A stretch of DNA of 64,000 nucleotides from Atriophallophorus winterbourni (lineage: Eukaryota > Platyhelminthes > Trematoda > Plagiorchiida > Microphallidae). The notes under the pieces were generated by a model. That model did not search any database. It saw only the letters and a list, made by a program, of their open reading frames with translations, and was not told the DNA's origin. The stretch covers positions 55,709 to 119,708 of the forward strand of contig JACCGJ010005792.1 in NCBI GenBank assembly GCA_013407085.1. The letters run 5' to 3'. Shown piece after piece: positions 36,301 through 42,844 of the stretch. Made by a program: the position numbers and the translations under genes. The first letter of the stretch is position 1, and each line of letters opens with the position of its first letter.

Positions 36301-39300
36301 TTCAGCATGCAGCTCACCACCAATGGCCAATCAATTTAGCACGATGTTAGCCGCACAGCACAAAGTACTGCACGATTGCACATCCAATTAACCATTACCT
36401 AAATATTCTGCGACAAGTGCAGTAGGTTGCAGCCAATTTCTTATGACATCTATATCGAATTTCCTGGTATGCCTGTTAACAGAAGACTAATTTCGGTGTT
36501 TGTATCTCGTTGTTTATTCACTGTTTCCTTGACATTTTGGCCTTGGCGCAACGAGACATTTCTTCGTATTTCCATGTTTCGCACACAGCCGTCGTCCTGC
36601 ATTCCTTATAACTCGGATTGGGACGGTTTGCCTCTAATCTTGGATCCAAGTGCACACTGTATGCACGAACAACAACTGCAAGAAAAAGTGGAGCTGAAAC
36701 GGCAAATATGCGAGCTCACCTCTCAATTATCGGCCCTCCAAGAGAGGTTGCAGCAACTCAATGTGGAGCCAACCCCGGCACTGTCAGCCAATAGCTTGCA
36801 ACCGGTTTCTGTTCGCGATTTTAAATTGAGTTCCACCGATTCCCCTTTGGTTGCTTCCAGCTCCACTGTCAATGGGTTTCCGGAGGTTAGTCTTTCCAGT
36901 TTCTTTCTGTTACCCTTTCCTGCATTATAGAGACGGTTCCGGTTTTGAAGGTGAATGATTAGATGGATTGAGAGTAGGAAGAATCATATTTCACTTACTG
37001 ATATTTTAACTTTGATAATGTATCTGTTTACCACGTATCCTCTGTTTTCAGGCTCACCGAACCTAATCTTACTGTCTCCACCTGATGACAGCAAACAGCC
37101 AGAAACTGGTAGTGAGGTGTAATTTCGGGGGTGTGAGCAACACACCACTTTGTTCATCCATCAGCGCCTTGAGTTCTTAACCACGAATCACTATGTGATT
37201 CTGGGTTTGAACATCGTGGTTCGTTGTACGAACCCTATGCAACAGTGGCATTCAAGTATATGGTATGAAAGCAAAAGCCTGATCCAGGCAAATTGCCAGG
37301 CATTCAGAGACTGCACATGGACTGAGATACTGTCAGGTTGCCCAGGCCTAGATAGATATGAGATGGGAATACCACTTATCCACTGTTCCAAGGCTTACTG
37401 AACCTAATCTTACTGTCTCCACCAGATGACGGCAAACAGCCAGAAACCGGTAGTGGAGTGTAATTTCGGGGGGGTGAGCAACACAGCGTTTTCACAATGG
37501 TTGTACCATTTTGCCAGTGAAATTTTCCATTTGCTTTTTTCTCCAAGCCCTAAAATGGCATGGTATTCACACTAGTTCACTTATGTCATCTTAACTGAGC
37601 CGCCACCACACCTTGAAAGGAACCATTGCGGCCAATCGTTCGATGTACTTGGCGGTGTGTTCCAGTCTGTGTTGCACGTGCCAACCGATTTTGGCACTCC
37701 CTCATTTGCACACCAGCGTGCACATCGATCGGAATCTCGGCTGTGGCCAGACGTGCATACGTGACACTCGGTCGCGTGGCTACTGTTTTAGACTTTGATT
37801 CACAATAGAGTTAAACCCACGCCGGTAATGGTTGCCAGTAACAATAATGTGCATTGTGTCCAAAGTGCATTTGGCTTTACTCGGTTCGCCTGACAAGAAT
37901 TTGCGTGCCGGGATGATGCACGCTCTCACAATGTGTTCATTCTATACCGTTTTTGGCACTGTGTTGATAGCGTGTTGTATTCACCGATTATAGCGTAGCA
38001 TATTCTTCCACATCTCACTCGATGTATTAGTATTCTGGCCTTCGGAAACGACTTGAGTTCTGACACGTGCGCAATATAACTATTATTTCAGGGAGTTTTG
38101 ACTTCACAATTTTGTTGAAAGCGATTCTGATCCGGTATTTAGTCTAATTACACACTATTAGTACCATAGTATAACATTTATTTCATGAAATCGGTTGGTC
38201 AGAAGATGAGCGTACACAACCGACGCGATGATGATGATGACCGACGCGATGGAAAGGCAATGCCCGGCGTTGAAGACAACAATATCAATATGTTTAGGTT
38301 CCTCTCATGTAGCAATCAGAGATTTTCCGTGAACCAGATAGTCCACTCACACAAACATCTCCCATGTCCCGTCTAGTAAAATCACAATGCTGCAGAATTT
38401 TCGAACTCTTCACTTGAAGCAATCCATTAAACGTCAGCATACTCGGATGATGTTAAACATTATAACCCATCACGTTTAATATATCAGCTTATAGACTTAT
38501 TGATATCCTGCTGTTGTACTTACTCTGTTTACGTTCCCAAGTGGACTGAACCAGCCATGGATCGCAAATTTTCACGTCCATTACAAATGCAATCCCGTCC
38601 TTCACAGCAATCAAGTTAGGTTTACAATAGCTGGATTGGAGCTTCTACTCCGTGACGAAGAACAAGGTTGTGGACAAGTTTGTAAACTTCGTTGTGTCAC
38701 CGGCATCTTGCATCGTGGGTTAAAGCACAGTTTTATAGTAGTTGTTTTAGGCTTTCCAGATGGCCACATCCTCCACGGCAACCAACACCCTCCGGTAACG
38801 GTCTGCGTCTCGCTCTGCTGTGATTTGCTTATAAAGTCGGTCGAGGATTTCTTAAATTCCGATATTTAACAACATTGTCGACCATTCGACACCTCAAGTT
38901 GACTGCTTAGTTTAAAGTAAATAGAATTTATTTGGAAACTACAACAAGTGCGTTAAAATGAAGAACGAACCGGTATGAAATATCGTGACCAGTCAGGCAA
39001 CCTGCCGTGCAGGCGATACGAAATTTTTACGAATAGACATCAAATAACAACTACTGTATGAATGTGAGAAACACTACATTGGCACTACGGCTACTATTAG
39101 CAAACCAGTTGGGAAAATTTTGAATCACTATCATGTAGAGTTTACACAAGTTTTGATAAAATTACTAAAAGAACTATAGAAACGCTTCTGAGACTGTGTT
39201 TCGATTTGGTCAACACTTATCAGTGGCTAAGTTTCTTCGAAATTTCTCCTATTGTCCAAAATCGCAGGTGCTAACACTTACATTCACTAGTTCAATTGCC

Positions 39301-41451
39301 ATTGTTGGATAGCCATTCATTTGAACTATGCCTCTGAATTAGAAGGCATCGATCATCGTATCAAGAATCAATTAAAGAAAATTGGATGGTACGCTAGCAA
39401 CACGTTTTATTTTTTCCATTTCTATTTCCTTTCTGTTTCTTTTGTCATATCTGTCTAGGCCTGGGTCAGCGGACAGTATCTCAGCCCACGTGCAGTCTGT
39501 GACTGTGCGCACTTTGCCTGGATCAGGCTTGTGCTTTCATACCATACATACTATCACTAGTTCAATGTGTGCGCTTTCCGGGAGCAACATGTGGTGAACA
39601 TTTAAATTTATCGATGGATTGACTAGTTCGTTAGGGCCAAACTACCAACGATGTTGCCTTTGTTGAGGTTGCATGTCTTTCGTTTGCTGGCAATATCGTT
39701 CATAAGGATCACCACCCCTGTGGTCAATCACTCGCACTTTTTGTGTGTTCGCACTCTTTTTTCGCATTTTCGCACTCTGTGTGTGCTCACACCTTTTTCT
39801 GTATATCTTCTTGTAACTACACTTTCACACGTCTATTGAATACTGCCTTCCAGGTCACGAATCACAGGCCCAATCCTTCGTTGTGTTCGCCCGCCACTTG
39901 CAACCGCTTCTCGAATGCCTCCAACATTAGCTCCTTCGAGTTGGTCGAACACAGTCACTCGGCCGGTTGGCTACAACGGTCCAACTTGGCGGAAGCGAAC
40001 AACAATGCCTCGAATCAACCGTACAGGTAATTTTTCTCATGGTTCTTATGAACCGGTCATGAATCAGTGTTTGCTCGCCCGTTCGTTGCGAATCTGCGGT
40101 GCCACTGCACTTCAACGAAGCTAAACCCAACTCCTCATTCTCAACTCGTTTGTTTGAGCCAGTCCTGGCACGAGCTTGGTCAATACTGAGAACTCACCTT
40201 TGCCGAACACATACAGATCGCCTGGTTTACCTAAGTTTGAGGTTTTGAACAAACATAACAGAAGTTGCAATCAAAATATATGTATTTTACTTGCTTTTTC
40301 ATCACGCACACCTCACGAACTACAATCTTACGCTTTCTTATTTCAGAGCTTTTAATGGTCTGAGCTGACTCTCTCCGTTTTCGATATGCACCAGCGTCGT
40401 TACTTTGTAAGCTGTTGACATTAATGGCACGTGTGGGCGAAGGAATACGGTGTTGGCTTCATAAGCCGATAGTGTGTACGAAGAACGAGAGTCTGAGACA
40501 TCATAATGAATCAATCGAGCCTTTGATATGGCTAGTATGTATGTCAATGGTGGCCTTATATGTACATCTCGAGCACGCCAATTTCACTCTTCGTCAGAGT
40601 TCACAGCGATATCATTGAGCCGCTGACCGTCTGTCCAATGTCAACATCATATCCAGAAGTATCTGATCTGTACATAATATAGCTGACGTTTTGCACTGTC
40701 TACAAAACCAGTGATGTGTGATGTGAAAGCACAAGCCTAATCCAGGCAAAGTGCCGCACAGTCAGAGACTGCACGTGGGCTGAGATACTGTCAGGTTGCC
40801 CAGGCCTAGACAGATATGACAAAAGAAATAGAAATGGTAGTGAGACTCCAGCATGTTTCAGCATGCAGCTCACTACAGTTGGCCAATCAATTTAGCCGCA
40901 CAGCACATAAATGCTGCACGATTGCACATCCTTCAAACTTGGTCAAGTGTTTCCCATTATCGTTTTCTCATCCCCCTTCATTTGAAATGTTGCGCTCCAG
41001 ACAGATTTTGATATACTTACTATCCTTTTTGTCCACACAATTAACAATCGGTTTGTTTTGTTTAATTTCGCGTACTAGCACATGTTCAAGCATGAATGAT
41101 GATACAAATTTGACAACCGCTGCTTCTCTTTGTCGCCCATCGTCGGACTCTAACATGGTTGACATTCCCGTGTGTGCCAAGTCCTCGCAACGAGAATTAC
41201 GTCTCGGTTTGAAGGATGCTATTGAAGAAATACATATTCCCCCAGAACAACCCCAACCACTCCCTTCCGCACAGTCCATATCAGTCTCGTCAGCAACCAA
41301 TTCCGCGTTTGGGACACATGCGCGTTCGGATTCCTCGAATGGTCTGCGATCGTCGATAACCAACGCGGGAAGTGGAGCCTCGTCCCGTTGTCGAAGTGCT
41401 GGCACAACACGATCGAATGCCACCACACCGGATGGTGTAGCTCAAGCATGA
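15121..41451 (+). CDS. MTMR3/MTMR4: Myotubularin-related phosphoinositide 3-phosphatase, MTMR3/MTMR4 type (spliced gene, partial at 5' end)
   Basis: Fifteen exons join in frame: 15121-15335, 15373-15518, 15554-15583, 15621-15720, 15758-15871, 15957-16098, then 19651-19846, 22669-22864, 26750-26935, 27779-27949, 29992-31107, 34570-35037, 36589-36885, 39854-40026, 41079-41451, about 1300 residues. Family members dephosphorylate PI3P and PI(3,5)P2 on endosomal membranes. The order is PH-GRAM, phosphatase with C-S-D-G-W-D-R, a long Ser-rich region, a coiled coil and a Ser-rich tail. The start codon and first exon(s) are not found (15124 is an in-frame ATG but lies inside the GRAM domain). Phase shows that at least one linker exon is missing between 16098 and 19651. 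The FYVE finger of vertebrate MTMR3/4 was not found. Confidence 0.9.
15373..15518 (+). CDS. MTMR3/MTMR4: MTMR exon b: end of PH-GRAM
   Basis: Encodes [16 protein letters not shown], matching the last GRAM strand and helix. It is separated from exon a by a 37-bp intron (GTGAGT...TATCAG) and from exon c by a 35-bp intron (GTAACT...CTGTAG). Confidence 0.88.
15554..15583 (+). CDS. MTMR3/MTMR4: MTMR exon c: 30-bp micro-exon
   Basis: Adds [10 protein letters not shown] in frame between exons b and d. Both sides are consensus splice sites, and only this phase keeps the family alignment through S-K-S-T-D to D-G-G-A-R. Confidence 0.75.
15621..15720 (+). CDS. MTMR3/MTMR4: MTMR exon d: start of myotubularin domain
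   Basis: Encodes [20 protein letters not shown], equivalent to the F-K-N-E-V-E-R-M-G-F segment at the start of the phosphatase domain. The introns on both sides are 37 bp. Confidence 0.88.
15758..15871 (+). CDS. MTMR3/MTMR4: MTMR exon e: phosphatase domain
   Basis: Encodes [12 protein letters not shown] and [14 protein letters not shown], the conserved C-x-S-Y-P and F-R-S-x-x-R-x-P motifs of myotubularins. Starts with A completing AG from exon d; ends AG before GTAACT. Confidence 0.92.
15957..16098 (+). CDS. MTMR3/MTMR4: MTMR exon f: phosphatase domain
   Basis: Encodes [17 protein letters not shown], equivalent to the G-A-V-I-A-R-C-G-Q-P segment. The W-W-G-W of human MTMR3 is not conserved. 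An alternative donor GTTTGC after 16080 keeps the same phase, so the end is uncertain by 18 bp. Confidence 0.85.
16099..17029. other. MTMR intron sequence, nothing recognised
   Basis: AT-rich intron. The exon linking 16098 to 19651 must lie between 16099 and 19650, with a length of 3n+1 if it is single, but none could be fixed. Confidence 0.4.
17030..17130 (-). mobile_element. SINE-like element, 3' part
   Basis: Plus-strand reading AAAGCCTGATCCAGACAAAG to ATACTGTCAGGTTGC is the inverted 3' half of the SINE-like family; the 5' half is missing. Confidence 0.75.
17214..17256 (-). ncRNA. Hammerhead-like motif, decayed, left end of Penelope-like element 1
   Basis: Minus strand: TTGGT, CTGACGA, a stem (CTTCTG/CAGAA), then AAAACGTT and AACCAA. 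The G of the invariant GAAA is A here, so cleavage activity is unlikely. Confidence 0.5.
18085..18128 (+). ncRNA. Hammerhead ribozyme-like motif, right end of Penelope-like element 1
   Basis: Order read directly: TTGGT (stem I), CTGACGA (matches CUGANGA; 18090-18096), CTTCTG-TGT-CAGAAG (stem II), GAAA (18115-18118), ACGT as a 2-bp stem III without loop, U as the cleavage-site base, then ACCCAA (stem I partner with one bulge). Penelope-like elements are known to carry hammerheads with minimal stem III, often thought to work as dimers. Confidence 0.65.
18165..18345 (+). mobile_element. SINE-like element
   Basis: Runs from GGTAGTGAGCTGCATG to CTTGTGCTTTCGTACAT; the first ~50 bp of the family are missing. 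It lies directly beside Penelope-like element 1. Confidence 0.8.
18346..19650. other. MTMR intron sequence
   Basis: No firm feature. At 18365-18430 a plus-strand reading ([12 protein letters not shown]) resembles a Gypsy RNase H motif but is too short to call. A possible linker exon at 19359-19448 is discussed among the rejected items. Confidence 0.35.
19651..19846 (+). CDS. MTMR3/MTMR4: MTMR exon g: phosphatase domain
   Basis: Acceptor TTCATTTCAG, donor GTGCGT. Encodes [16 protein letters not shown] and [14 protein letters not shown], matching L-L-I-L-D-A-R-S-Y and the N-I-H-x-I-R-x-S-F motif of myotubularins. It needs one base from the preceding exon to give D-P-Q-R and ends in AG, joined to T of the next exon. 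Confidence 0.95.
20305..20477 (+). mobile_element. SINE-like element
   Basis: From GTGCTGTGCAGCTAACACCG to CTCTGACTGTG. The 3' tail is missing because it abuts the truncated LINE at 20478; the middle is diverged. Confidence 0.75.
20478..22540 (-). pseudogene. RTE-like LINE copy: 5' UTR, endonuclease, linker and start of RT
   Basis: Minus strand. The 5' UTR (about 22540-22190) has the shared GTAGTCTCACGACC block. The endonuclease (about 22070-21350) shows [25 protein letters not shown] and D-H-I-A-I-S-Y. The linker and early RT (about 21220-20480) show [12 protein letters not shown] and [11 protein letters not shown]. It has several stops and frameshifts. It lies antisense in the intron between exons g and h and stops where a SINE begins. 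Confidence 0.85.
22669..22864 (+). CDS. MTMR3/MTMR4: MTMR exon h: phosphatase catalytic exon
   Basis: Encodes [11 protein letters not shown], then [14 protein letters not shown] and [11 protein letters not shown]. The catalytic C-x5-R loop is C-S-D-G-W-D-R, so this is an active-type myotubularin. Acceptor CTCTTCAG, donor GTGAAT, ending in phase 0. Confidence 0.98.
22900..23289 (+). repeat. Interspersed repeat R, longer copy
   Basis: The first ~195 bp match 8631-8815. The rest, up to the SINE at 23290, has no second copy in the window. It lies in the intron after the catalytic exon. Confidence 0.6.
23290..23455 (+). mobile_element. SINE-like element, 5'-truncated
   Basis: From CACGCTGGAGTCTCACTATC to CTTTCATACCATACC. 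It shows the terminal hairpin GCCTG-GAT-CAGGC perfectly at 23417-23429. Confidence 0.88.
23672..24935 (+). pseudogene. RTE-like LINE C-terminal half with 3' UTR and GATG tail
   Basis: Starts near the catalytic motif ([12 protein letters not shown]) and continues through [25 protein letters not shown] and [21 protein letters not shown] stretch near 24240 interrupts the frame. The ~300-bp 3' UTR ends in GATGATGATGATGAT at about 24915-24933, with a solo copy at 35205-35515. It is 5'-truncated and in sense orientation inside an MTMR intron. Confidence 0.85.
24979..25196 (+). mobile_element. SINE-like element, full length
   Basis: From AGATGTGCGATCGTG to CCTGGATCAGGCTTG. Its CATA-type tail has grown into the microsatellite that follows. 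Confidence 0.85.
25197..25327 (+). repeat. (CATA)n/(CATG)n microsatellite, SINE tail
   Basis: About 130 bp of CATA/CATG units directly after the SINE. ORFs reading Y-I-H-T-Y are artefacts. Confidence 0.95.
25328..26410 (+). pseudogene. Penelope-like element 2, RT thumb plus GIY-YIG endonuclease
   Basis: One frame spans both domains. 25328-25823 is the RT C-terminal part ([25 protein letters not shown]). After a TGA at 25824-25826 the GIY-YIG domain follows ([28 protein letters not shown]), another stop, then F-G-H-Q-F-D-W and [10 protein letters not shown]. The RT palm is missing. CATA microsatellite lies on both sides, so it was inserted into a SINE tail. A hammerhead-like motif lies near its 3' end. 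Confidence 0.85.
26286..26336 (+). ncRNA. Hammerhead-like motif at the 3' end of Penelope-like element 2
   Basis: TTGATGA, then stem II GTCATC/GATGAC, then GAAACGTT and CAACAACAAC. The first base of the core is T instead of C, so activity is doubtful. The GACGAAACGTT end has the same minimal stem III as the copy at 18085. Confidence 0.5.
26411..26479 (+). repeat. (CATA)n microsatellite, right part
   Basis: CATA units resume directly after Penelope-like element 2, the second half of the tract split by it. Confidence 0.9.
26750..26935 (+). CDS. MTMR3/MTMR4: MTMR exon i: end of phosphatase domain
   Basis: Encodes [19 protein letters not shown] and [11 protein letters not shown], a near-invariant myotubularin block. 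Acceptor TCAATTTAG, donor GTAAGT, phase 0 on both ends (62 codons). Confidence 0.97.
27214..27430 (+). mobile_element. SINE-like element, full length
   Basis: From GGATGTGCAATCGCTCG to a CATACAT tail. The hairpin region is partly lost (GCCTACATCATA). Confidence 0.85.
27779..27949 (+). CDS. MTMR3/MTMR4: MTMR exon j
   Basis: Encodes [18 protein letters not shown] and T-C-S-I-W-G-L-L, matching L-F-G-T-F-L-C-N and T-C-S-V-W-S-L-L of MTMR3. Phase 0 on both ends, donor GTATGT. Confidence 0.96.
27992..28203 (+). mobile_element. SINE-like element, full length
   Basis: From GGATGTTCACTTATGCAG to CATACATACG, only ~40 bp downstream of exon j. The terminal hairpin is partly deleted. Confidence 0.85.
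28632..28832 (-). mobile_element. SINE-like element, internally shortened
   Basis: The inverted family sequence with its 5' end at CAATTGCATATCC; the 3' hairpin region is diverged. Confidence 0.75.
28833..29991. other. MTMR intron sequence, nothing recognised
   Basis: No repeat shared with the rest of the window and no coding pattern. Splice phases of exons j and k fit without an extra exon. Confidence 0.4.
29992..31107 (+). CDS. MTMR3/MTMR4: MTMR exon k: 1116-bp exon, end of catalytic region and low-complexity linker
   Basis: Starts [19 protein letters not shown], equivalent to the V-R-N-L-M-L-W segment of MTMR3, then ~330 residues rich in Ser, Asp and His without a known domain. It ends D-D-Y-T-M-H before GTATGT. 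Exactly 372 codons, phase 0 on both ends. An ORF reading on to 31200 reflects intron read-through. Confidence 0.93.
31205..31485 (+). repeat. ~217-bp tandem repeat with decayed hammerhead-like motif
   Basis: The block CACGTGATTGAACAGG (about 31225) recurs in altered form ~217 bp later (CACATGTGCTTAAGAAAG). Between them lies a decayed motif with ACATGATAA for CTGATGA, but GAAACTGGTT and pairing flanks CATCCCTA and TATGGATG kept. It is homologous to the repeat at 46.64-46.89 kb. Confidence 0.55.
31870..34314 (+). pseudogene. RTE LINE family A, copy 2
   Basis: Endonuclease part: V-N-V-Y-A-P-T-L-S near 32165 and G-D-F-N-A-R-V-G near 32280, the classic RTE motif, in changing frames. 32836-33465 is an open linker and RT start ([14 protein letters not shown]). 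RT remnants continue to 34220 ([14 protein letters not shown] where F-A-D-D is mutated), then 3' UTR to about 34314. It lies in sense orientation between MTMR exons k and l. It shows what family A looks like without the inserts of copy 1. Confidence 0.82.
34315..34412 (-). mobile_element. SINE-like element, 5' part only
   Basis: The plus strand holds ATTTAGCACGGTGTTAGC and GCACAGCACAC, the inverted 5' half. It follows directly on the LINE at 31870-34314. Confidence 0.65.
34570..35037 (+). CDS. MTMR3/MTMR4: MTMR exon l: Ser/Pro-rich linker
   Basis: 156 codons in phase 0 between TCATTTCAG and GTGAGT. Contains [13 protein letters not shown] runs and ends F-S-E-F-S-R-P-P. No known domain; assigned by splice sites, open frame and position. 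Confidence 0.82.
35205..35515 (+). mobile_element. RTE-like LINE 3' UTR, solo fragment
   Basis: Aligned with the 3' UTR at 24620-24933 (shared TGCATGAC, GAAGCTGCAA and ATTGCTGTCCTT blocks; here the tail is AATAAGGAGGAGG). It is a very short 5'-truncated copy. Confidence 0.7.
35516..36171. other. MTMR intron sequence, nothing recognised
   Basis: No coding pattern or repeat shared with the rest of the window. Confidence 0.4.
36172..36385 (-). mobile_element. SINE-like element, full length
   Basis: From GCACAAGTCTGATCCAGG to GATTGCACATCC on the plus strand, a well-preserved inverted copy. The tail on the minus strand is an ATTC-type repeat. Confidence 0.9.
36589..36885 (+). CDS. MTMR3/MTMR4: MTMR exon m: coiled-coil exon
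   Basis: 99 codons, phase 0 on both ends. Residues ~25-60 form a coiled coil with heptad leucines ([23 protein letters not shown]), at the position of the coiled coil of MTMR3/4. Acceptor CGCACACAG, donor GTTAGT. Confidence 0.88.
37045..37140 (+). repeat. Hammerhead-like repeat, copy 1 of a pair
   Basis: Repeated ~340 bp downstream at 37385-37490 with about 90% identity. Contains CTGATGA (37082-37088), an AGC-AAACA-GC stem, GAAA (37102-37105), a short CTGG stem III region and GTGAGG pairing with CTCCAC upstream. Confidence 0.6.
37257..37372 (-). mobile_element. SINE-like element, 3' half
   Basis: From AAAAGCCTGATCCAGG to GCCTAGATAGATATGAG. It lies between the two hammerhead-like repeats. 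Confidence 0.85.
37385..37490 (+). repeat. Hammerhead-like repeat, copy 2 of a pair
   Basis: Stem I is perfect (CTCCAC with GTGGAG), stem II is GGC-AAACA-GCC, and GAAACCGGTA gives a minimal stem III with A at the cleavage position. The core reads CAGATGA, so one invariant base is mutated. Confidence 0.6.
37491..38479. other. MTMR intron sequence
   Basis: 37600-37800 is GC-richer, with open frames on both strands and Cys-rich readings, but no consistent domain; see the rejected items. Nothing else recognised. Confidence 0.35.
38480..38860 (-). pseudogene. R2/NeSL-like LINE remnant, zinc knuckle and restriction-like endonuclease
   Basis: On the minus strand, [11 protein letters not shown] is followed ~15 residues on by C-A-L-T-H-D-A-R and then H-N-E, the pattern of the C-terminal knuckle of R2-clade elements. 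After frame breaks, [18 protein letters not shown] and W-E-R-K-Q-S-K-Y match the K-P-D...D endonuclease core. No RT is recognised nearby. Every other LINE in the window where a nuclease is visible has the APE type. Confidence 0.6.
39020..39120 (+). pseudogene. Possible GIY-YIG relic (Penelope-like)
   Basis: A short reading, [11 protein letters not shown], resembles the first GIY-YIG strand seen at 25.9 kb (C-E-K-N-Y-I-G-Q-T). Nothing else of the element is recognisable. Confidence 0.35.
39415..39552 (+). mobile_element. SINE-like element, 3' part
   Basis: From CATATCTGTCTAGGCCTGGG to CATACCATACATAC; the 5' half is missing or too diverged. Confidence 0.85.
39854..40026 (+). CDS. MTMR3/MTMR4: MTMR exon n
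   Basis: Encodes [20 protein letters not shown] and H-S-A-G-W-L. The I-S-S-F-E-L-V-E...G-W-L segment resembles the I-F-S-E-A-S-W-E-Q-V...R-W-L stretch just before the FYVE finger of MTMR3. It enters in phase 0 and leaves in phase 2 (AG before GTAATT). Confidence 0.8.
40345..40600 (-). pseudogene. RTE-like LINE endonuclease start, fragment
   Basis: The minus strand reads F-L-R-P-H-V-P-L and [12 protein letters not shown], aligned with R-P-R-V-S-F-R-L-A-S-F-N-V-R-T-L of the LINE at 46.0 kb but with the F-N-V-R core lost. Confidence 0.55.
40722..40935 (-). mobile_element. SINE-like element, full length
   Basis: From AAAGCACAAGCCTAATCCAG to GATTGCACATCC. Well preserved apart from a small deletion near the 5' end. 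Confidence 0.92.
41079..41451 (+). CDS. MTMR3/MTMR4: MTMR last exon with stop codon
   Basis: Acceptor CGTACTAG; C completes the AG of exon n to Ser. 124 codons including TGA at 41449-41451. Ser-rich, with [16 protein letters not shown] and a Gln/Pro run; ends G-V-A-Q-A. It has no Cys pairs that could form a FYVE finger, where vertebrate MTMR3/4 would have one. Confidence 0.78.
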
Positions 41452-42181
41452 ACGTCAACTCCCCCCCCCTCACCTTTGTCTTTCATGTTCTCGGTCCACG
41501 TCGCAACCAAGTGGTTATTCGGATTTTTAATTATGCTTCTTGAATGATGATTATCGATTGTTCATTGCTAATCGTTTTGTAGAATGTAACAGCTTTTCTG
41601 TGGCCATTTCATCTCTGCTACTTTGTTGCTATTTGTATCTTCTTGACCCCTTGTTCATTTAAAGCTTGTATCCGAACTCCCAGATTCAGGCCTACAAAGT
41701 CGTTGCTGACATTATATATTCCCGACTGTTCTAAAATGCACTGGTGTTTTCGACTCGTGAAGGACTCGCGTAGTTTTAAACATGTGGGAGGGGGATCGTG
41801 GGAGGTGTATTATGTCGCCACTACGTTTTCTATACTGCCCAGATTTGTTTCCCTTTGAAATTATTTTTTCGTATCCTGTTATGTGAACCAGAAGAGTGAG
41901 TACACGGTGCTGTCGTTATTGACACAAAATTGCTTTATTAGCATGGTTATGGGAGGACACCTGCCCACGGTACTCGCTGTGCTTCGAATGATGCGTTTAC
42001 CCGAAAAACGTCGCGAATTTTCGCAGGCTATGACCGGTGATCTTGAAACATGTACATCATAGCATTATTTTTAAATTCACAAAAGTCACCCAACGTGTAA
42101 GACACGTCTTCCTTTATCGTCCGCACAATCAATTGCAATCTTCTGGGCTGCAGAATGGATGAAGCTACTCTGTACTCACCA
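41452..42181. other. Downstream of MTMR stop: probable 3' UTR and intergenic DNA
   Basis: No coding pattern. The first AATAAA on the plus strand that I see downstream lies at about 42535, beyond a SINE. Confidence 0.35.
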
Positions 42182-42190
42182 ACCGACAAC

Positions 42191-42423
42191 AGATGTGCAA
42201 TCGTGCAGTATTTCTGTGCTGTTCGGCCAACATCGTGCTAAATTGATTGGCCATGGGTAGTGAGCTGCGTACTGAAGGACGCTGGGGTCTCACAACCATT
42301 TCTATTTTCTTTAGTCATATCTGTCTAGGCCTGGGCAATCTGACAGTATCTCAGCCCACGTAGAGTCTCTGACTGTGCGGCACTTTGCCTGGATCAGGTT
42401 TGTGCTTTCATACCATATATAAT
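42191..42423 (+). mobile_element. SINE-like element, full length, reference copy with 9-bp target duplication
   Basis: A 233-bp element between two copies of ACCGACAAC (42182-42190 and 42424-42432). The 5' end is AGATGTGCAATCGTGCAG and the 3' end is a CATACCATATATAAT tail. Several other copies start at the same point, so this is a discrete unit rather than random LINE ends. No clear pol III A or B box was found. Near the 3' end a hairpin (GCCTG-GAT-CAGG) and CTTGTGCTT block match the 3' end of RTE-like LINE B2. Confidence 0.92.
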
Positions 42424-42844
42424 ACCGACAACGGTTGGACGCACTTTCAATTACCTTGGTTGAATTATGTCGAGTAAGAAAGCAAAAGGTGGTCATCGTG
42501 GATAGTGACAATTAAAAAGCTGACGTTTGCTGTTCAATAAAAGTGCGACGTCACGCGAGGTGACTTGGAACCATGTTGATCGATCAGTTTAGATGTAGTT
42601 CCACAGAGTGAGTGTTAAATGCAACTGCAGGGAGGCTTTGCAGCAGTTTACCCTCTCAATTTGTATCAATCGACTAAGACCAAATTTCCTCGGCACTGTT
42701 TATAAAACAGTATTAGGTTTATCGAATTTGTTTTCTGCCCGATAGAGTATGCGTGGCTGCAAGTGGTTGAGAACGTTGCCTGATATCCATCTGAAAAAAA
42801 GGGATTCATTCTTGAATAGGAATTTTTCACTGACATGAAATATT

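Noticed and set aside
37600..37800. Cys-rich open frames that might be a FYVE finger exon
   Set aside because: The C-x2-C and C-G-x-x-C readings do not fit FYVE spacing or the R-x-H-H-C-R core, and frames are open on both strands, as expected of GC-rich sequence.
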